Source: Pseudomonadota bacterium (GTDB lineage: Bacteria; Pseudomonadota; Alphaproteobacteria; Rhodobacterales; Rhodobacteraceae). Taken from it: 64,000 bases of DNA. The notes under the pieces are model-generated. The model was given only the letters and a program-made list of their open reading frames with translations, searched no databases and was not told where the DNA came from. Below, one piece after another: positions 1-10,839 of the stretch. Each line of letters starts with the position of its first letter. Within the stretch, counting starts at the first letter, position 1. The stretch covers positions 1-64,000 of the forward strand of contig JAJZVD010000004.1 in assembly GCA_021845805.1 (NCBI GenBank). The letters run 5' to 3'. Position numbers and translations under genes: made by a program.

Positions 1-257
1 CGCCACATCACAAGCGGCGCTCCCGCAAAACCCTCATCTCCAACCAGAACCGCTTCCACAGCCCCAGACCGTCGCTCCCGCTTCGGTGAGGGGGTGTTTA
101 CGCAGACCTCGATGAGCCCGCAAGAGGAAAAAACGCGGCGCATGACAGTTTTTTTGCAGCCTACGAAGATTGCTCCAGATGTTGTGGTCTGCGTAATTTT
201 TGCAACAAGTCGGGCGCAGGGCCTTTGCAAAAGCATCGCCCGTTGCGGTGGCGGCGC
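1..257. other. Left-edge noncoding stretch, AT-richer than the rest
   Basis: This stretch lies downstream of msrQ and up to the window edge. It is visibly poorer in G and C than the flanking genes, with a run of seven T at 149-155 and AT-rich stretches near 170-215. I find no convincing reading frame: the frames that open here are short and lack a ribosome-binding site or recognisable family motifs. It could be an intergenic region or the tail of a decayed or mobile sequence beginning left of the window. No hairpin pairs convincingly with the T run. Confidence 0.4.
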
Positions 258-878
258 TCAGGCGGGGCGGAGCGCGATTCGACGCCAGCTCCAGACCAGC
301 CGCAGCGCCAGAAGCCCCGCCACGATCGCCAGATAGACCATCGGTTCGCGCGGCCAGGCCTTCACCACAAGCAGGTAATGCACTGCCCCGAGCAGGGCGA
401 CCGGGTAGGTCAGCTTGTGCAGCCGCCCCCAGACCGCCGCCCCCATCCGCCGGATCGACAGGTTGTTCGATGTCGCTGCCAGCGGGATCATCAGCACGAA
501 GGCCACCATGCCGATGGTGATGAAGGGCCGCTTGAGGATCGCCGCGCCGATCTCGCCCCAGCGCAGTTGCAGGTCGAGGAAGAGCCAGACGAGGACGTGC
601 AGCACGACGTAGAAGAAGGCCACGAGCCCGATCTGGCGGCGGAACTTCAGCAGGCTGACCCCGGTCAGACGCCGGATCGGGGTGACGCACAGCCCCGCCA
701 CGATGAACTTCAGCGCCCAGAGCCCGACCTCGTGTTCCAGCGTCAGCACCGGGTCCACGCCCAGATTGCCGGTCAGGGCCTGCCAGGTCATGTAGGCGAA
801 GGGGGCAAGCCCCAGCGGATAGAGCGGCCAGGCCGGAACTCGGCGCAGCCGCCCGTTGATCGCCTGCGCAAGCGCCAT
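258..878 (-). CDS. msrQ: MsrQ, heme-binding membrane subunit of the MsrPQ methionine sulfoxide reductase
   Basis: This 206-residue inner-membrane protein passes electrons from the quinone pool or a flavin reductase to periplasmic MsrP, which repairs oxidised methionine in envelope proteins. The sequence shows about six hydrophobic segments from residue 18 on, and His49, His94, His154 and His167 are candidate heme ligands in the ferric-reductase-like core. The length matches the YedZ/MsrQ family. Its ATG overlaps the msrP stop codon by one base (TGATG), so the two genes are translated from one transcript with msrP first. No other role fits this pairing. Confidence 0.95.
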   Translation of the reverse strand: MALAQAINGRLRRVPAWPLYPLGLAPFAYMTWQALTGNLGVDPVLTLEHEVGLWALKFIVAGLCVTPIRRLTGVSLLKFRRQIGLVAFFYVVLHVLVWLFLDLQLRWGEIGAAILKRPFITIGMVAFVLMIPLAATSNNLSIRRMGAAVWGRLHKLTYPVALLGAVHYLLVVKAWPREPMVYLAIVAGLLALRLVWSWRRIALRPA

Positions 879-1807
879 CAGAAATCCTTCCGCAGGTCCA
901 TTCCCGCATAAAGCGAGGCCACCTCGTCGCCATAGCCGTTGAACATCAGCGTATCGACACGGGGCGCGAAGAGGCCGCCGCCGATCCGCCGCTCGCTGGC
1001 CTGGCTCCAGCGGGGGTGGTCCACATGCGGGTTCACGTTGGAATAGAAGCCGTATTCCTTCGGCGCCTGCAGGTTCCAGGTGGTCGGCGGCTGATCCGCC
1101 ACCGCGGTGATCTTCACGATGCTCTTGATGGACTTGAAGCCGTATTTCCACGGAACCACCAACCGGATCGGCGCACCGTTCTGCTTGGGCATCGGTTCGC
1201 CATAGAGGCCGGTCGCCAGGATCGTCAGCGGGTGCATCGCCTCGTCCATCCTCAGCCCCTCGACATAGGGCCAGTCGAGCAGGCCGGATCGCTGGCCCGG
1301 CATCTCGGACGGGCGAAGGACCGTCTGGAACGCGATGTACTTCGCCCCCGGCTGCACCCCCACCCGATCCAGCAGGGTCGAGAGCGGGAAGCCATCCCAG
1401 GGGATCACCATCGACCAGGCCTCGACGCAGCGGAAGCGGTAGACGCGCTCTTCCAGCGTCACGCCCTTCAGGATGTCGTCCAGCGCGTACGTGCCGGGCT
1501 TGTCCACCAGCCCGCCGATCTCGACCGACCAGGGGTCCACCGTCAGCTTGCCCGCATAGGCGGCCGGGTCGGTCTTTTGCAGGCCGAATTCGTAGAAGTT
1601 GTTGTAATGGGTGATGTCCTCCAGCGAGTTCGGCTTCATGTCGGTCGAATACTTGCTGGGCACGGTCGTCAGCTTGGCCAGCGCGGGGCCCGCGGCGCCG
1701 GCCGCGGCCAGGGCCCCCATGCCGGTCATCAACTGGCGGCGGTTGAGATAGGCCTCCTTCGGGGTGATCTCGGCACTGGGGATGCCGGAACGGAATGCTT
1801 TGCCCAT
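878..1807 (-). CDS. msrP: MsrP, periplasmic molybdopterin methionine sulfoxide reductase catalytic subunit
   Basis: This is the catalytic subunit (309 residues) that reduces methionine-R- and S-sulfoxide in periplasmic proteins using a molybdopterin cofactor. The N-terminus carries a twin-arginine signal (Arg23-Arg24 in NRRQLMTG, followed by a small hydrophobic Ala/Gly-rich core to about residue 44), as expected for a folded, cofactor-loaded Tat substrate. Cys127 in the segment [10 protein letters not shown] is the molybdenum ligand of the sulfite-oxidase fold. I chose the ATG at 1807 because AGGAGG sits just upstream; an upstream start at 1855 has no such site and would bury the Tat signal. 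Co-transcribed with msrQ. Confidence 0.95.
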   Translation of the reverse strand: MGKAFRSGIPSAEITPKEAYLNRRQLMTGMGALAAAGAAGPALAKLTTVPSKYSTDMKPNSLEDITHYNNFYEFGLQKTDPAAYAGKLTVDPWSVEIGGLVDKPGTYALDDILKGVTLEERVYRFRCVEAWSMVIPWDGFPLSTLLDRVGVQPGAKYIAFQTVLRPSEMPGQRSGLLDWPYVEGLRMDEAMHPLTILATGLYGEPMPKQNGAPIRLVVPWKYGFKSIKSIVKITAVADQPPTTWNLQAPKEYGFYSNVNPHVDHPRWSQASERRIGGGLFAPRVDTLMFNGYGDEVASLYAGMDLRKDF

Positions 1808-2022
1808 GGCGCGGTCCTCCTGATCGTCTGTTCGCCTGACAGAGATACTCCGCAACGGCGAAAAAGTTGCTTCGGCCCGGCAAATCTGCCGCGAACGTGA
1901 CCCGTGTTACAATCGACCGGGTGGCAAGGGACCGCCGATTTCCGCCGGTTTCGGCGCTGCGGGTTGCCGGGCGGGGGGTCTGCGCCCTAACTCCGGGGCG
2001 GACACGTCTGAAAGGAGACCGC

Positions 2023-2517
2023 ATGAACCGCCGCACGCTGCTGACCGTTGCCGGGGGCGGGCTGGCCGCCCTGCTCTCGGGCTGCGGGGCGATGCCTTCG
2101 GGCGGGGGCGAGAACGCCATTCCCGCCAAGCTCGCCGCAACGCCCGATCTGTCGACCTTTGCCGCCGCCGTGCAGGCCGCGGGGCTGGAGGGGCGGCTGT
2201 CGGGCGACGGGCCCTATACCGTCTTCGCGCCATCGAACGCGGCCTTCGCCCGGCTGCCCCGCGGCACGCTGGACGCGCTGATGAACCCCGCCAACAAGGC
2301 CCGGTTGCAGGCGGTGATCCTGAACCACGTCGGCCGCGGCACCTTCACCGCCTCGCTGCTGAAGGGGCAGAAGCTGACGCTGGGCACGCTGGCCGGGCCC
2401 ACGGTGGTGGTGGACGGCGCCTCGGGCATCCGCATCGGCCGCGCGGGCGTGGTCACGGCCGACATCATGGCGTCAAACGGCGTGATCCACGTCATCGACC
2501 GCCTGCTGGTGCAATGA
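2023..2517 (+). CDS. Fasciclin (FAS1) domain lipoprotein
   Basis: This is a 164-residue exported protein of the fasciclin/beta-Ig-H3 family. A lipobox (LLSGC, Cys21) follows a short hydrophobic signal, so it should be lipid-anchored in the envelope. The remainder is one FAS1 domain with its two hallmark motifs: GPYTVFAPSNAAFARLP near residues 67-82 and the closing NGVIHVIDRLLV at the C-terminus. Bacterial single-FAS1 proteins are thought to mediate adhesion or matrix contacts; the function here is unknown. The start is set by AAAGGAGA just upstream of the ATG. It diverges from msrP and is followed by a strong hairpin. Confidence 0.88.
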   Translation: MNRRTLLTVAGGGLAALLSGCGAMPSGGGENAIPAKLAATPDLSTFAAAVQAAGLEGRLSGDGPYTVFAPSNAAFARLPRGTLDALMNPANKARLQAVILNHVGRGTFTASLLKGQKLTLGTLAGPTVVVDGASGIRIGRAGVVTADIMASNGVIHVIDRLLVQ

Positions 2518-2542
2518 GAAAGGGGGCCGATGGCCCCCTTTC
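2518..2542. terminator. Bidirectional hairpin between the FAS1 gene and clpB
   Basis: A perfect 11-base-pair inverted repeat (GAAAGGGGGCC, loop GAT, GGCCCCCTTTC) begins one base after the FAS1 stop codon, in a convergent gap of about 50 bases. It lacks a long T tract, but its position and strength fit a terminator shared by FAS1 and clpB. Confidence 0.7.
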
Positions 2543-2566
2543 CGGTCTTCGCAAAGGCGGTTGCCC

Positions 2567-5182
<2,616 letters not shown>

Positions 5183-5364
5183 CGGTATTCTCCCTTTCTG
5201 GCACCTGTCCCCAAGGGCGCCCGACGTGGCGGCACACCCCTCTGCAGGCCTCGGAAGTCAGGTGGTCATCGCGGGTTTGGGCGTCAAGGGACCGGGCCGC
5301 AAATGTGTGGCCATTTTGCCGCAGCCCCCCTCCCTGCACGGCCCGGGGCGCCCCCTGCCGCCGG

Positions 5365-5787
5365 TCAATGCCGGGCCGAGGCGGGCAGGCCGAAGACCCG
5401 GTCGAAGACCAGGTTGAAGAGGAAGGCGTAAAGCAGGAAGAACACGACCAGCGCCGCGTCATAGACAAGCGCGGCCAGCAGCGTGACATCAAGCCACCAG
5501 GCCATCACCGGTACCAGGATCAGGCTCAGCCCGCCTTCGAAGCCCAGCGCATGACCCACCCGCAGCCAGAACCCCCGGCCCTTGCGGCGCCGCCGCCGCT
5601 CCCATGCCTCCCAGAGCGTGTTGAAGACCAGGTTCCAGGCCACCGCCACCGCAGAGGACACCGCCGCAAGCCCCGTGGCCCCCACCGCGTCCGCGCCGGA
5701 CACCGCAGACAGCCACAGCCCCGCCAGCAGGATGCCGAAGCCCTCGAAGGTCAGCGCGTGAATGATCCGGCGCGTGATCGGGCGCAT
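5365..5787 (-). CDS. PACE-family multidrug efflux transporter (AceI-like)
   Basis: This is a 140-residue membrane protein with four predicted helices arranged as two repeats, each opening with a similar motif (IIHALTFEGFGILL near residue 8 and VGHALGFEGGLSLI near residue 77). That tandem 'bacterial transmembrane pair' layout is the hallmark of the PACE family, whose founder AceI exports chlorhexidine and other biocides. The Glu in each FEG motif matches the conserved membrane acidic residue of the family. The start is supported by CAGGGAGGG upstream. It sits alone between clpB and an unknown gene; the native substrate is not evident. Confidence 0.85.
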   Translation of the reverse strand: MRPITRRIIHALTFEGFGILLAGLWLSAVSGADAVGATGLAAVSSAVAVAWNLVFNTLWEAWERRRRRKGRGFWLRVGHALGFEGGLSLILVPVMAWWLDVTLLAALVYDAALVVFFLLYAFLFNLVFDRVFGLPASARH

Positions 5788-5843
5788 CGGTCCCTCCCTG
5801 TCGGGCGGACCATGCCCGCCACCGCCATGCCGGTCAACCGCCG

Positions 5844-6611
5844 CTACGCCTTCGGCTTCAGAAGCTTCGCGGGCCGCAGCGCCTCGGCCTGCCGGAACAG
5901 GCCGAAGGTCTGGTTCACATAGCCCACGGCGCCGGAAATCGCCTCGATATAGGCGGTCACCTCGGGCGTGCGTTCGGCCTCGACCAGCTGGATGGCCCGG
6001 TCCGGCCCATAGCCCTCGAACTGCACATAGAACAGCGGATCGCCGCGTTTCAGCATCAGGTCCTTGTCGGTCTCGTGCCATTCGAAGGCCCACATCAAGG
6101 GCCGCGGCCACAGGTTCACCGGGAACCGCCCGCCAAAGATCGTGCCCGGCAGCGGCTGGCGGCGGTAATGGGCAAAGGCATCAAGCTGGGTGATGTAAAG
6201 CGGCTCGTCGCACAGGAACACATAAGGCAGTTGCAACTGCACCGTCGGCCGGTCGGGGTAGCGCCACTCTGCCTCGGCGACCAGCGTCAGCACCTCGTTC
6301 AGCTTCTGCGGCCTGACCGCGCTGGCCTGACCGGCGCGGTTGATCAGCACCGCCTTGCCCTTGTCGTCGCGGCCAAAGCCCAGATGCAGGTCGAACGGGC
6401 ATTTCACCATGAAGTACCGGCTTTCCAGCTGGATCACCGCCGGGCAGCGCGCGGCCGATTTCGCATGCGTCCGGTTGGTCTGGCGGAAGCTCACGCGCTC
6501 GGGCGGGTCGAACACCACCGCCGCCTTGTCGGTCGTGCGCAGCCAGCCCACCACGATGGGCCCCTGCCGCGGCCCCTCGTCGTCCCAGGCATCCGTCCAG
6601 GTGATCTGCAT
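5844..6611 (-). CDS. Conserved hypothetical protein, 255 residues
   Basis: I do not recognise a characterised family. The protein is soluble-looking, with no signal peptide or membrane helix, rich in aromatic residues and Pro, and contains segments such as PFDLHLGFGRD (about 87-97) and PVNLWPRPLMWAFEW (about 175-189). It begins MQITWTDAWDDEG, and the Trp-rich start is a recognisable feature of the frame. The composition and codon bias match the neighbours, so it looks native rather than recently acquired. It diverges from pyrF, with about 130 bases between the starts. Function unknown. Confidence 0.7.
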   Translation of the reverse strand: MQITWTDAWDDEGPRQGPIVVGWLRTTDKAAVVFDPPERVSFRQTNRTHAKSAARCPAVIQLESRYFMVKCPFDLHLGFGRDDKGKAVLINRAGQASAVRPQKLNEVLTLVAEAEWRYPDRPTVQLQLPYVFLCDEPLYITQLDAFAHYRRQPLPGTIFGGRFPVNLWPRPLMWAFEWHETDKDLMLKRGDPLFYVQFEGYGPDRAIQLVEAERTPEVTAYIEAISGAVGYVNQTFGLFRQAEALRPAKLLKPKA

Positions 6612-6744
6612 CGCGGCCCCCGCTGCCCCCGTCGCCCCTGTGCGCGGGGCGTTCGGGGGCAGAATCTTCCCCCGCCCCGCCCCTGTCAACGGCTTGCCGC
6701 AGCGCCGCGCCCCCGTTAAACCCGGCCAACCGCAGGAGAGCGCC

Positions 6745-7467
6745 ATGACCCCCGCAGATGACCGCCTGATCGTCGCCCTTGACGTGCCCAACATCCTGGA
6801 CGGGCTCGACCTTGCCGCCCGCATCGGCGATGCCGTCAGCTTTTACAAGATCGGGCTGGGGATGCTGACGGGCGGCGGGCTCGCACTGGCCAACGACCTG
6901 AAGCAGGAACACGGCAAGCGCATCTTCCTGGACCTGAAGCTGTTCGATATCGGCGCCACGATCGAGGCAGCGGTGCGGGGCATCGCACAGTATGACCTTG
7001 ATTTCCTGACGGTGCAGGGCGACCCGCAGGTGGTGCGCGCTGCAAAGCAGGGCGCGGCGGGGACGGGCCTGAACATCCTGGCCGTGACCGTGCTGACCTC
7101 GCTTGACCGCACGGATCTGGATGCGAACCTGATCCGCGCAGGCAGCGTGGCCGAGATCGCGGTGGAACGCGCCGCGCTTGCCTTCGCGGCCGGGGCCGAT
7201 GGCGTCATCACCTCGCCGCAGGAGGCGGCGGCCATCCGCGCCCTGCCCGAAGCCGCAGGCCGCCTGATCGTCACCCCCGGTATCCGGCCTGCGGGTGCGG
7301 CCACAGGCGATCAGAAGCGCATCGCCACCCCCGCGAAGGCGGTGGCGGATGGCGCCGATCATATCGTGGTCGGCCGCCCGATCTGGCAGGCAGCCGACCC
7401 CCGCGCCGCGGCGCAGGCGGTGGTGGCGGAACTGCGCGGCGCGCAGGCCCGCCCCACCAGCCGCTAA
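6745..7467 (+). CDS. pyrF: Orotidine 5'-phosphate decarboxylase
   Basis: This 240-residue enzyme decarboxylates OMP to UMP, the last step of de novo pyrimidine synthesis. The catalytic Asp-Lys-Asp network is visible in FLDLKLFDIGAT (about residues 64-75), the phosphate-binding loop in VTPGIRPAG (about 175-183) and the closing VVGRPIW segment (about 210). Length is typical of the short bacterial group. The ATG follows CAGGAGAG. It is monocistronic here and convergent with the following NAD(P)-binding protein gene, their stop codons only a few bases apart. Confidence 0.97.
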   Translation: MTPADDRLIVALDVPNILDGLDLAARIGDAVSFYKIGLGMLTGGGLALANDLKQEHGKRIFLDLKLFDIGATIEAAVRGIAQYDLDFLTVQGDPQVVRAAKQGAAGTGLNILAVTVLTSLDRTDLDANLIRAGSVAEIAVERAALAFAAGADGVITSPQEAAAIRALPEAAGRLIVTPGIRPAGAATGDQKRIATPAKAVADGADHIVVGRPIWQAADPRAAAQAVVAELRGAQARPTSR

Positions 7468-7470
7468 GGT

Positions 7471-8097
7471 TCAGTACCCCGCCGTCATGATCCGGCCGCG
7501 GAACGCCGGGCGTTCCAGCTCGTCCAGCATCGCCACGGCATAGTCCTCGGCACTGATGAAGCTTTGCCCGGCGGCGTCCGAGATCAGCACATCCGCCTGC
7601 ACCCGGAAGGTCGCCGTCCGCTCGCCCGGAGCGATCATCCCGGCGGGGGCGAAGAAGGTCCAGTCGATCCCGCTCGGGATCAGAACGTCGCGCAGCGCCA
7701 CCATCGCCGCAGCCTCGGCCCGGTAGATCTCGGGCACATGGTCCAGCACCGCGGACCCGTCGGGCAGTTTCAGCGAGCCCGCGCCGCCCACCAGGACGAA
7801 CCGCACCCCGGTCGCCCGCGCCGCCGCGATCGCCGCCTGACCCCAACGCAGCGTCTCGTCCTTCGGGTCACCGCCCGAACGCGGCGACAATGCCGAAACA
7901 TAGGCATCCACCCCGCCCGCCAGCGGGATCAGCGCGGCCGGGTCGTTGGCATCGGCCGCTACCACCGTCACCCTCGGGCCACCCGCGATTCGGTCGGGAT
8001 TGCGCGCCACCGCCACAACCTCGTGCCCGCGGCGCACCGCCTCGGCCAGGATGCGCGATCCGATCATCCCGCTCGCACCGGTCAGAAGAATCTTCAT
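7471..8097 (-). CDS. NAD(P)H-binding, NmrA/atypical-SDR protein
   Basis: This 208-residue Rossmann-fold protein opens with MKILLTGASGMIGSRI, a clear TGxxGxxG nucleotide-binding loop at residues 6-13. It belongs to the atypical short-chain dehydrogenases that act as isomerases, reductases or redox sensors; the catalytic Tyr-Lys pair of classical SDRs is not obvious, and the substrate is unknown. I start it at the ATG at 8097, which has AGGA about nine bases upstream; an ATG three codons earlier lies too close to that site. It is transcribed divergently from an HxlR regulator, and a shared 107-base region carries a palindrome. Confidence 0.85.
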   Translation of the reverse strand: MKILLTGASGMIGSRILAEAVRRGHEVVAVARNPDRIAGGPRVTVVAADANDPAALIPLAGGVDAYVSALSPRSGGDPKDETLRWGQAAIAAARATGVRFVLVGGAGSLKLPDGSAVLDHVPEIYRAEAAAMVALRDVLIPSGIDWTFFAPAGMIAPGERTATFRVQADVLISDAAGQSFISAEDYAVAMLDELERPAFRGRIMTAGY

Positions 8098-8117
8098 TGC
8101 CGTCATTCCTCGTATTA

Positions 8118-8134
8118 GGTTACCATCAGTAACC
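8118..8134. promoter_or_regulatory. Palindromic operator candidate between the NAD(P)-binding gene and the HxlR gene
   Basis: GGTTAC and GTAACC form a perfect 6-base inverted repeat around a 5-base spacer in the divergent intergenic region. A further GGTTAC half-site lies at 8183-8188, just ahead of the regulator. HxlR proteins are dimeric winged-helix regulators that commonly bind such dyads next to their own gene, so this is a sensible autoregulatory and target site. Confidence 0.55.
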
Positions 8135-8203
8135 AGATAGCAAGTTGGCACTACCCCGGAAAGACGGAGATGTCCGTCACATGGTTACGCGAAAGGAACC
8201 GCC

Positions 8204-8566
8204 ATGAGCCGCAGCCCGGTCCCGAACCAGCAATGCCCCATTCGCGACGTGCTCGACCGGATCGGCGATGCGTGGTCGCTTCTGGTGATGTTCGAGCTTT
8301 CGATCGGCCCCTGCCGCTTCAACGCGCTGCGCCGGGTGATCGGCACGATTTCGCAACGGATGCTGGCCGTCACCCTGCGCCATCTGGAGCGTGACGGGCT
8401 GGTGGACCGCACCGTGCTGCCGCTGTCGCCGCCGCAGGTGGAATACACGCTGACGCCGCTTGGCGCCTCGCTGATGGCGCGGCTGGAACCGCTGCGTGAC
8501 TGGGCGGTGGAAAGTCAGCCCCATGTCCACGCCGCCCGCGCCGCCTACGACGCGCGCGCCGCCTGA
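8204..8566 (+). CDS. HxlR-family winged-helix transcriptional regulator
   Basis: This 120-residue DNA-binding protein has the HxlR signature: CPIRDVLDRIGDAWSLLVM at residues 11-29 with Cys11, the recognition-helix region TISQRMLAVTLRHLERDGLV (about 46-65) and the wing VEYTLTPLG (about 82-90). In characterised members the N-terminal Cys senses reactive electrophiles, quinones or disulfide stress. AAAGGAA precedes the ATG. It is divergent from an NAD(P)-binding protein, the usual arrangement for a redox- or aldehyde-responsive pair. The stop codon abuts that of the convergent NUDIX gene with no spacer. Confidence 0.9.
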   Translation: MSRSPVPNQQCPIRDVLDRIGDAWSLLVMFELSIGPCRFNALRRVIGTISQRMLAVTLRHLERDGLVDRTVLPLSPPQVEYTLTPLGASLMARLEPLRDWAVESQPHVHAARAAYDARAA

Positions 8567-8971
8567 TCAGCCCGCAAGGGCCGCACCCAGCCGGGCCTGC
8601 AGACGGGGCACGGCCCGGGGATGGGCGATGAATTCGGCCACCGGCATCATCTGCCAGGCCTGCCCCTCGTCGCCCAGTTGCAGCGCCGCCACCTCGGCCG
8701 CGCTGATCCGCGCCAGAAAGAACCAGCCCACCCCCTCGCCCCGCGCCGCCGGAAAGGCGCGACCCCAGGCCAGCCGGGCGGGCGGCAGGATCAGGCCCAG
8801 TTCCTCGTGCAACTCGCGCAGAACGCAGGCCTCGGGCGTCTCGTCGCCCTCGCGCCCGCCGCCGGGCAGATCCCAGTGGCCCGGCCAGGGGATATGCGCC
8901 AGATCATCGCGCAGGATCGCGGCCACCGATCCCGCGTGCAGCAGGGCCACCTTGGCCCCGGTGAAGCTCAC
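8567..8971 (-). CDS. NUDIX hydrolase
   Basis: This is a 134-residue nucleoside-diphosphate-linked hydrolase. The NUDIX box is complete: Gly38, five residues, Glu44, seven residues, then REL, HEELGL (52-60), giving the Mg2+-binding helix. The substrate is not predictable; small members clean up oxidised nucleotides or NDP-sugars. The start is GTG, inside a GTGA overlap with the stop of the upstream GST gene, so it is translationally coupled. It is the last gene of a four-gene run (SPFH, NfeD-like, GST, NUDIX). Confidence 0.88.
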   Translation of the reverse strand: MSFTGAKVALLHAGSVAAILRDDLAHIPWPGHWDLPGGGREGDETPEACVLRELHEELGLILPPARLAWGRAFPAARGEGVGWFFLARISAAEVAALQLGDEGQAWQMMPVAEFIAHPRAVPRLQARLGAALAG

Positions 8972-9615
8972 GGCCAGTTCCGCGCGAAGACCGCAGCCAT
9001 GTCGGGCCGCGCCGCCACCCGCGCCGCGATCGCCGCAAGCCGCGGCGTTTCAGCCGCAAACCACGCCGGGCCCGGCTGCCAGTGGGTCATCACCGCGACA
9101 TAGACATCCAGCGCGGTGAAGCGCCCGCCCAGCACCCAGTCCCCGCCGCGCCGCGCCGCCTCGGCATCGACCAGGCGCCACAGATCGCCCCGCTTCGCCA
9201 CCACCCGGCGGCGGTATTCGGCGACCCCGGCCGCCTCGGGCACCAGCTTTTCCGCGGCATCGGCATAGCTGCCCGCCGGATAGACCGAGGCGACAAGGAA
9301 GATCAGCCATCGCAGGAACGTCGCCCGCTCTGGCGCGCCGGGGGCGGGCACCAGATCGTCACGCCCCGTCAGTTCGGCCAGCAGCAGCGTCATCGCCGCG
9401 CTTTCCGTCACCACCTCGCCCGAGGGCAGCTCCAGCGTCGGGATCTGCCCAGCCGGGTTCAGCCGCGCCACCCCGGCCCGGGCGGCGGCGTCGTGATAGA
9501 TGTCGCCCCCCGTCACCAGCTCGCAGGGCAGGCCATAGGCGGCAAGCTGCGCCTCGATGATGGCCGAGCCCCAGCCGGGGTTCTGCCACAGCCGATAGGG
9601 CCGATCAGTTGTCAT
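8968..9615 (-). CDS. Glutathione S-transferase family protein
   Basis: This is a 215-residue protein with the GST layout: an N-terminal thioredoxin-like domain (residues 1-85) containing the glutathione-contact segment GQIPTLELPSGEVVTESAAMTLLLAE, and an all-alpha C-terminal domain ending in the folding motif FTALDVYVAVMTHW (about 168-181). The usual Ser/Cys near the N-terminus is replaced by WQNPGWGS, so catalytic chemistry is uncertain. Its ATG lies 11 bases inside the preceding NfeD-like gene and its end overlaps the NUDIX start, so it is embedded in an operon. Confidence 0.88.
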   Translation of the reverse strand: MTTDRPYRLWQNPGWGSAIIEAQLAAYGLPCELVTGGDIYHDAAARAGVARLNPAGQIPTLELPSGEVVTESAAMTLLLAELTGRDDLVPAPGAPERATFLRWLIFLVASVYPAGSYADAAEKLVPEAAGVAEYRRRVVAKRGDLWRLVDAEAARRGGDWVLGGRFTALDVYVAVMTHWQPGPAWFAAETPRLAAIAARVAARPDMAAVFARNWP

Positions 9616-9883
9616 TGATGTCCTTCTCCCACAGCTTCACCTGCCCGTGCCCGATGCCGAACACCGCCCGCAGCCCCAGCCAGGCCAGCAGCGAAAGAAC
9701 CCCGAACACCAGAAGATGGGCCGGAAGCGACCCCGCCATCCAGCCGGCGGGCGGCAGGCCGGACCATTCGATCAGCCCGGTCAGCACCGCCCCCACGGCA
9801 AAGCCCAGGAACACGAAGGCCGGCACCAGCAGTTCCAGAATGCCGATGACACAGCCTGCCACCACCCAGACCCACCACGCCAT
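9605..9883 (-). CDS. NfeD-like membrane protein (short form)
   Basis: This 92-residue protein has two to three hydrophobic helices (about 3-22, 26-40 and 55-72) and a short cytoplasmic tail. It belongs to the short NfeD/YbbK group that is encoded next to SPFH/stomatin proteins and partners with them in membrane microdomains; this short version lacks the protease domain and shows little of the OB-fold tail. It overlaps the SPFH stop by one base (TGATG) and the GST start by 11 bases, which strongly supports co-expression with the SPFH gene. Confidence 0.82.
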   Translation of the reverse strand: MAWWVWVVAGCVIGILELLVPAFVFLGFAVGAVLTGLIEWSGLPPAGWMAGSLPAHLLVFGVLSLLAWLGLRAVFGIGHGQVKLWEKDINDN

Positions 9884-10779
9884 CAGCCCTTCCCCTTCAG
9901 CATGCGGAACGCATCGCCGAACGCCTCCAGCGCCTGCGCGGGAACTAGAACCACCTGCTTGCCGGGGCCCTGCCCCACCGCGGTCAGCGCCTCGACCTGT
10001 TTCAGCGCCACCTGGTACTGCGCGGCCTCGATCCCGTTTTCCTTGATCGCCACCGCCACCACCTGCGTCGCATAGGCCTCGGCATCGGCCGAGATGCGCC
10101 GCGCCTTGGCCTTCTGCTCGGCCGCGTAAAGCTCGGCATCCGCCTGCAACTCGACCGCCCGCCGCTTGCCCTCGGCCTCGGTCACCTGCGCCCGCCGCGC
10201 CCGCTCGGCATTCAGCTGCTGCAGCATCGCCGCCCGCGTCGCCTCGTCCAGGTTGACATCCAGGATCTCGGCCCGGGTCACTTCGATCCCCCAGTCATCC
10301 ACCATCGCATGAACATGCTCGCGGATCTGCCCGATCAGCTGGGTCCGGTTCGACTGCACCTGGTCCAGTTCCAGCTTGCCGATCTCGCTGCGCACGATCC
10401 CCGCCACAGTCGTGGCAATGGCGGCATCCACGTCGCGGATGCGGTAGACGGTCTTTTCCGGCTCGGTGATGCGGTAGAAGACGCTGGTCTCTACCTTCAC
10501 CAGCACGTTGTCCGCGGTGATCGCATCCTGCGTCGCGGTCGGCAGTTGGCGTTCCAGGATGGAAATCCTGTGCGCCACCCGGTCCACATAGGGCACCACG
10601 AAGTTGATCCCCGGCCCCAGTACCGTTCGCAGGCGCCCGAACCGCTCCACCACGAATTTCTGCGATTGCGGCACGATGCGGACGGCCAGATAGACGGTCA
10701 GGATCACCAGTGCCGCAAGCGCCAGCGTCACGCCGCTCCCGCCGATCAATGAAGAGCTTTCCACCGTCACCTCCCACAT
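9883..10779 (-). CDS. SPFH/Band 7 domain protein, QmcA/stomatin-like
   Basis: This protein has one N-terminal membrane helix (about residues 15-35), then the SPFH domain starting VPQSQKFVVERFGRLRTVLGPGINF and a long charged coiled coil (about 180-250) rich in Ala, Glu, Arg. Such proteins oligomerise into cage-like membrane scaffolds that influence FtsH-type proteolysis. The start is uncertain: a GTG lies three codons upstream, and a GTG at 10764 has a better ribosome-binding site (GGGAGG five bases away) than the ATG at 10779. It heads the operon with the NfeD-like partner. Confidence 0.9.
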   Translation of the reverse strand: MWEVTVESSSLIGGSGVTLALAALVILTVYLAVRIVPQSQKFVVERFGRLRTVLGPGINFVVPYVDRVAHRISILERQLPTATQDAITADNVLVKVETSVFYRITEPEKTVYRIRDVDAAIATTVAGIVRSEIGKLELDQVQSNRTQLIGQIREHVHAMVDDWGIEVTRAEILDVNLDEATRAAMLQQLNAERARRAQVTEAEGKRRAVELQADAELYAAEQKAKARRISADAEAYATQVVAVAIKENGIEAAQYQVALKQVEALTAVGQGPGKQVVLVPAQALEAFGDAFRMLKGKG

Positions 10780-10784
10780 GTCAG

Positions 10785-10796
10785 GCACATATGTGC
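10785..10796. promoter_or_regulatory. 12-base palindrome upstream of the SPFH gene
   Basis: GCACATATGTGC is a perfect palindrome in the short gap upstream of the SPFH gene. It may be a regulator site, but no matching regulator is encoded nearby and short palindromes can arise by chance. Confidence 0.25.
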
Positions 10797-10839
10797 AGAC
10801 TATGCCTGTCGGCCAAGACCCGCGCCAGTACGGAAAGGA

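Noticed and set aside
1808-2022. RpoE/RpoHII-type promoter for msrPQ
   Set aside because: A TATCTC is present near 1840-1850 on the minus strand, but no matching -35 of a stress sigma factor at the right distance.
5183-5364. Heat-shock (RpoH) promoter for clpB
   Set aside because: A CTTGAC element can be read on the minus strand near 5283-5288, but no CCCCAT-type -10 follows at suitable spacing, so I could not support it.
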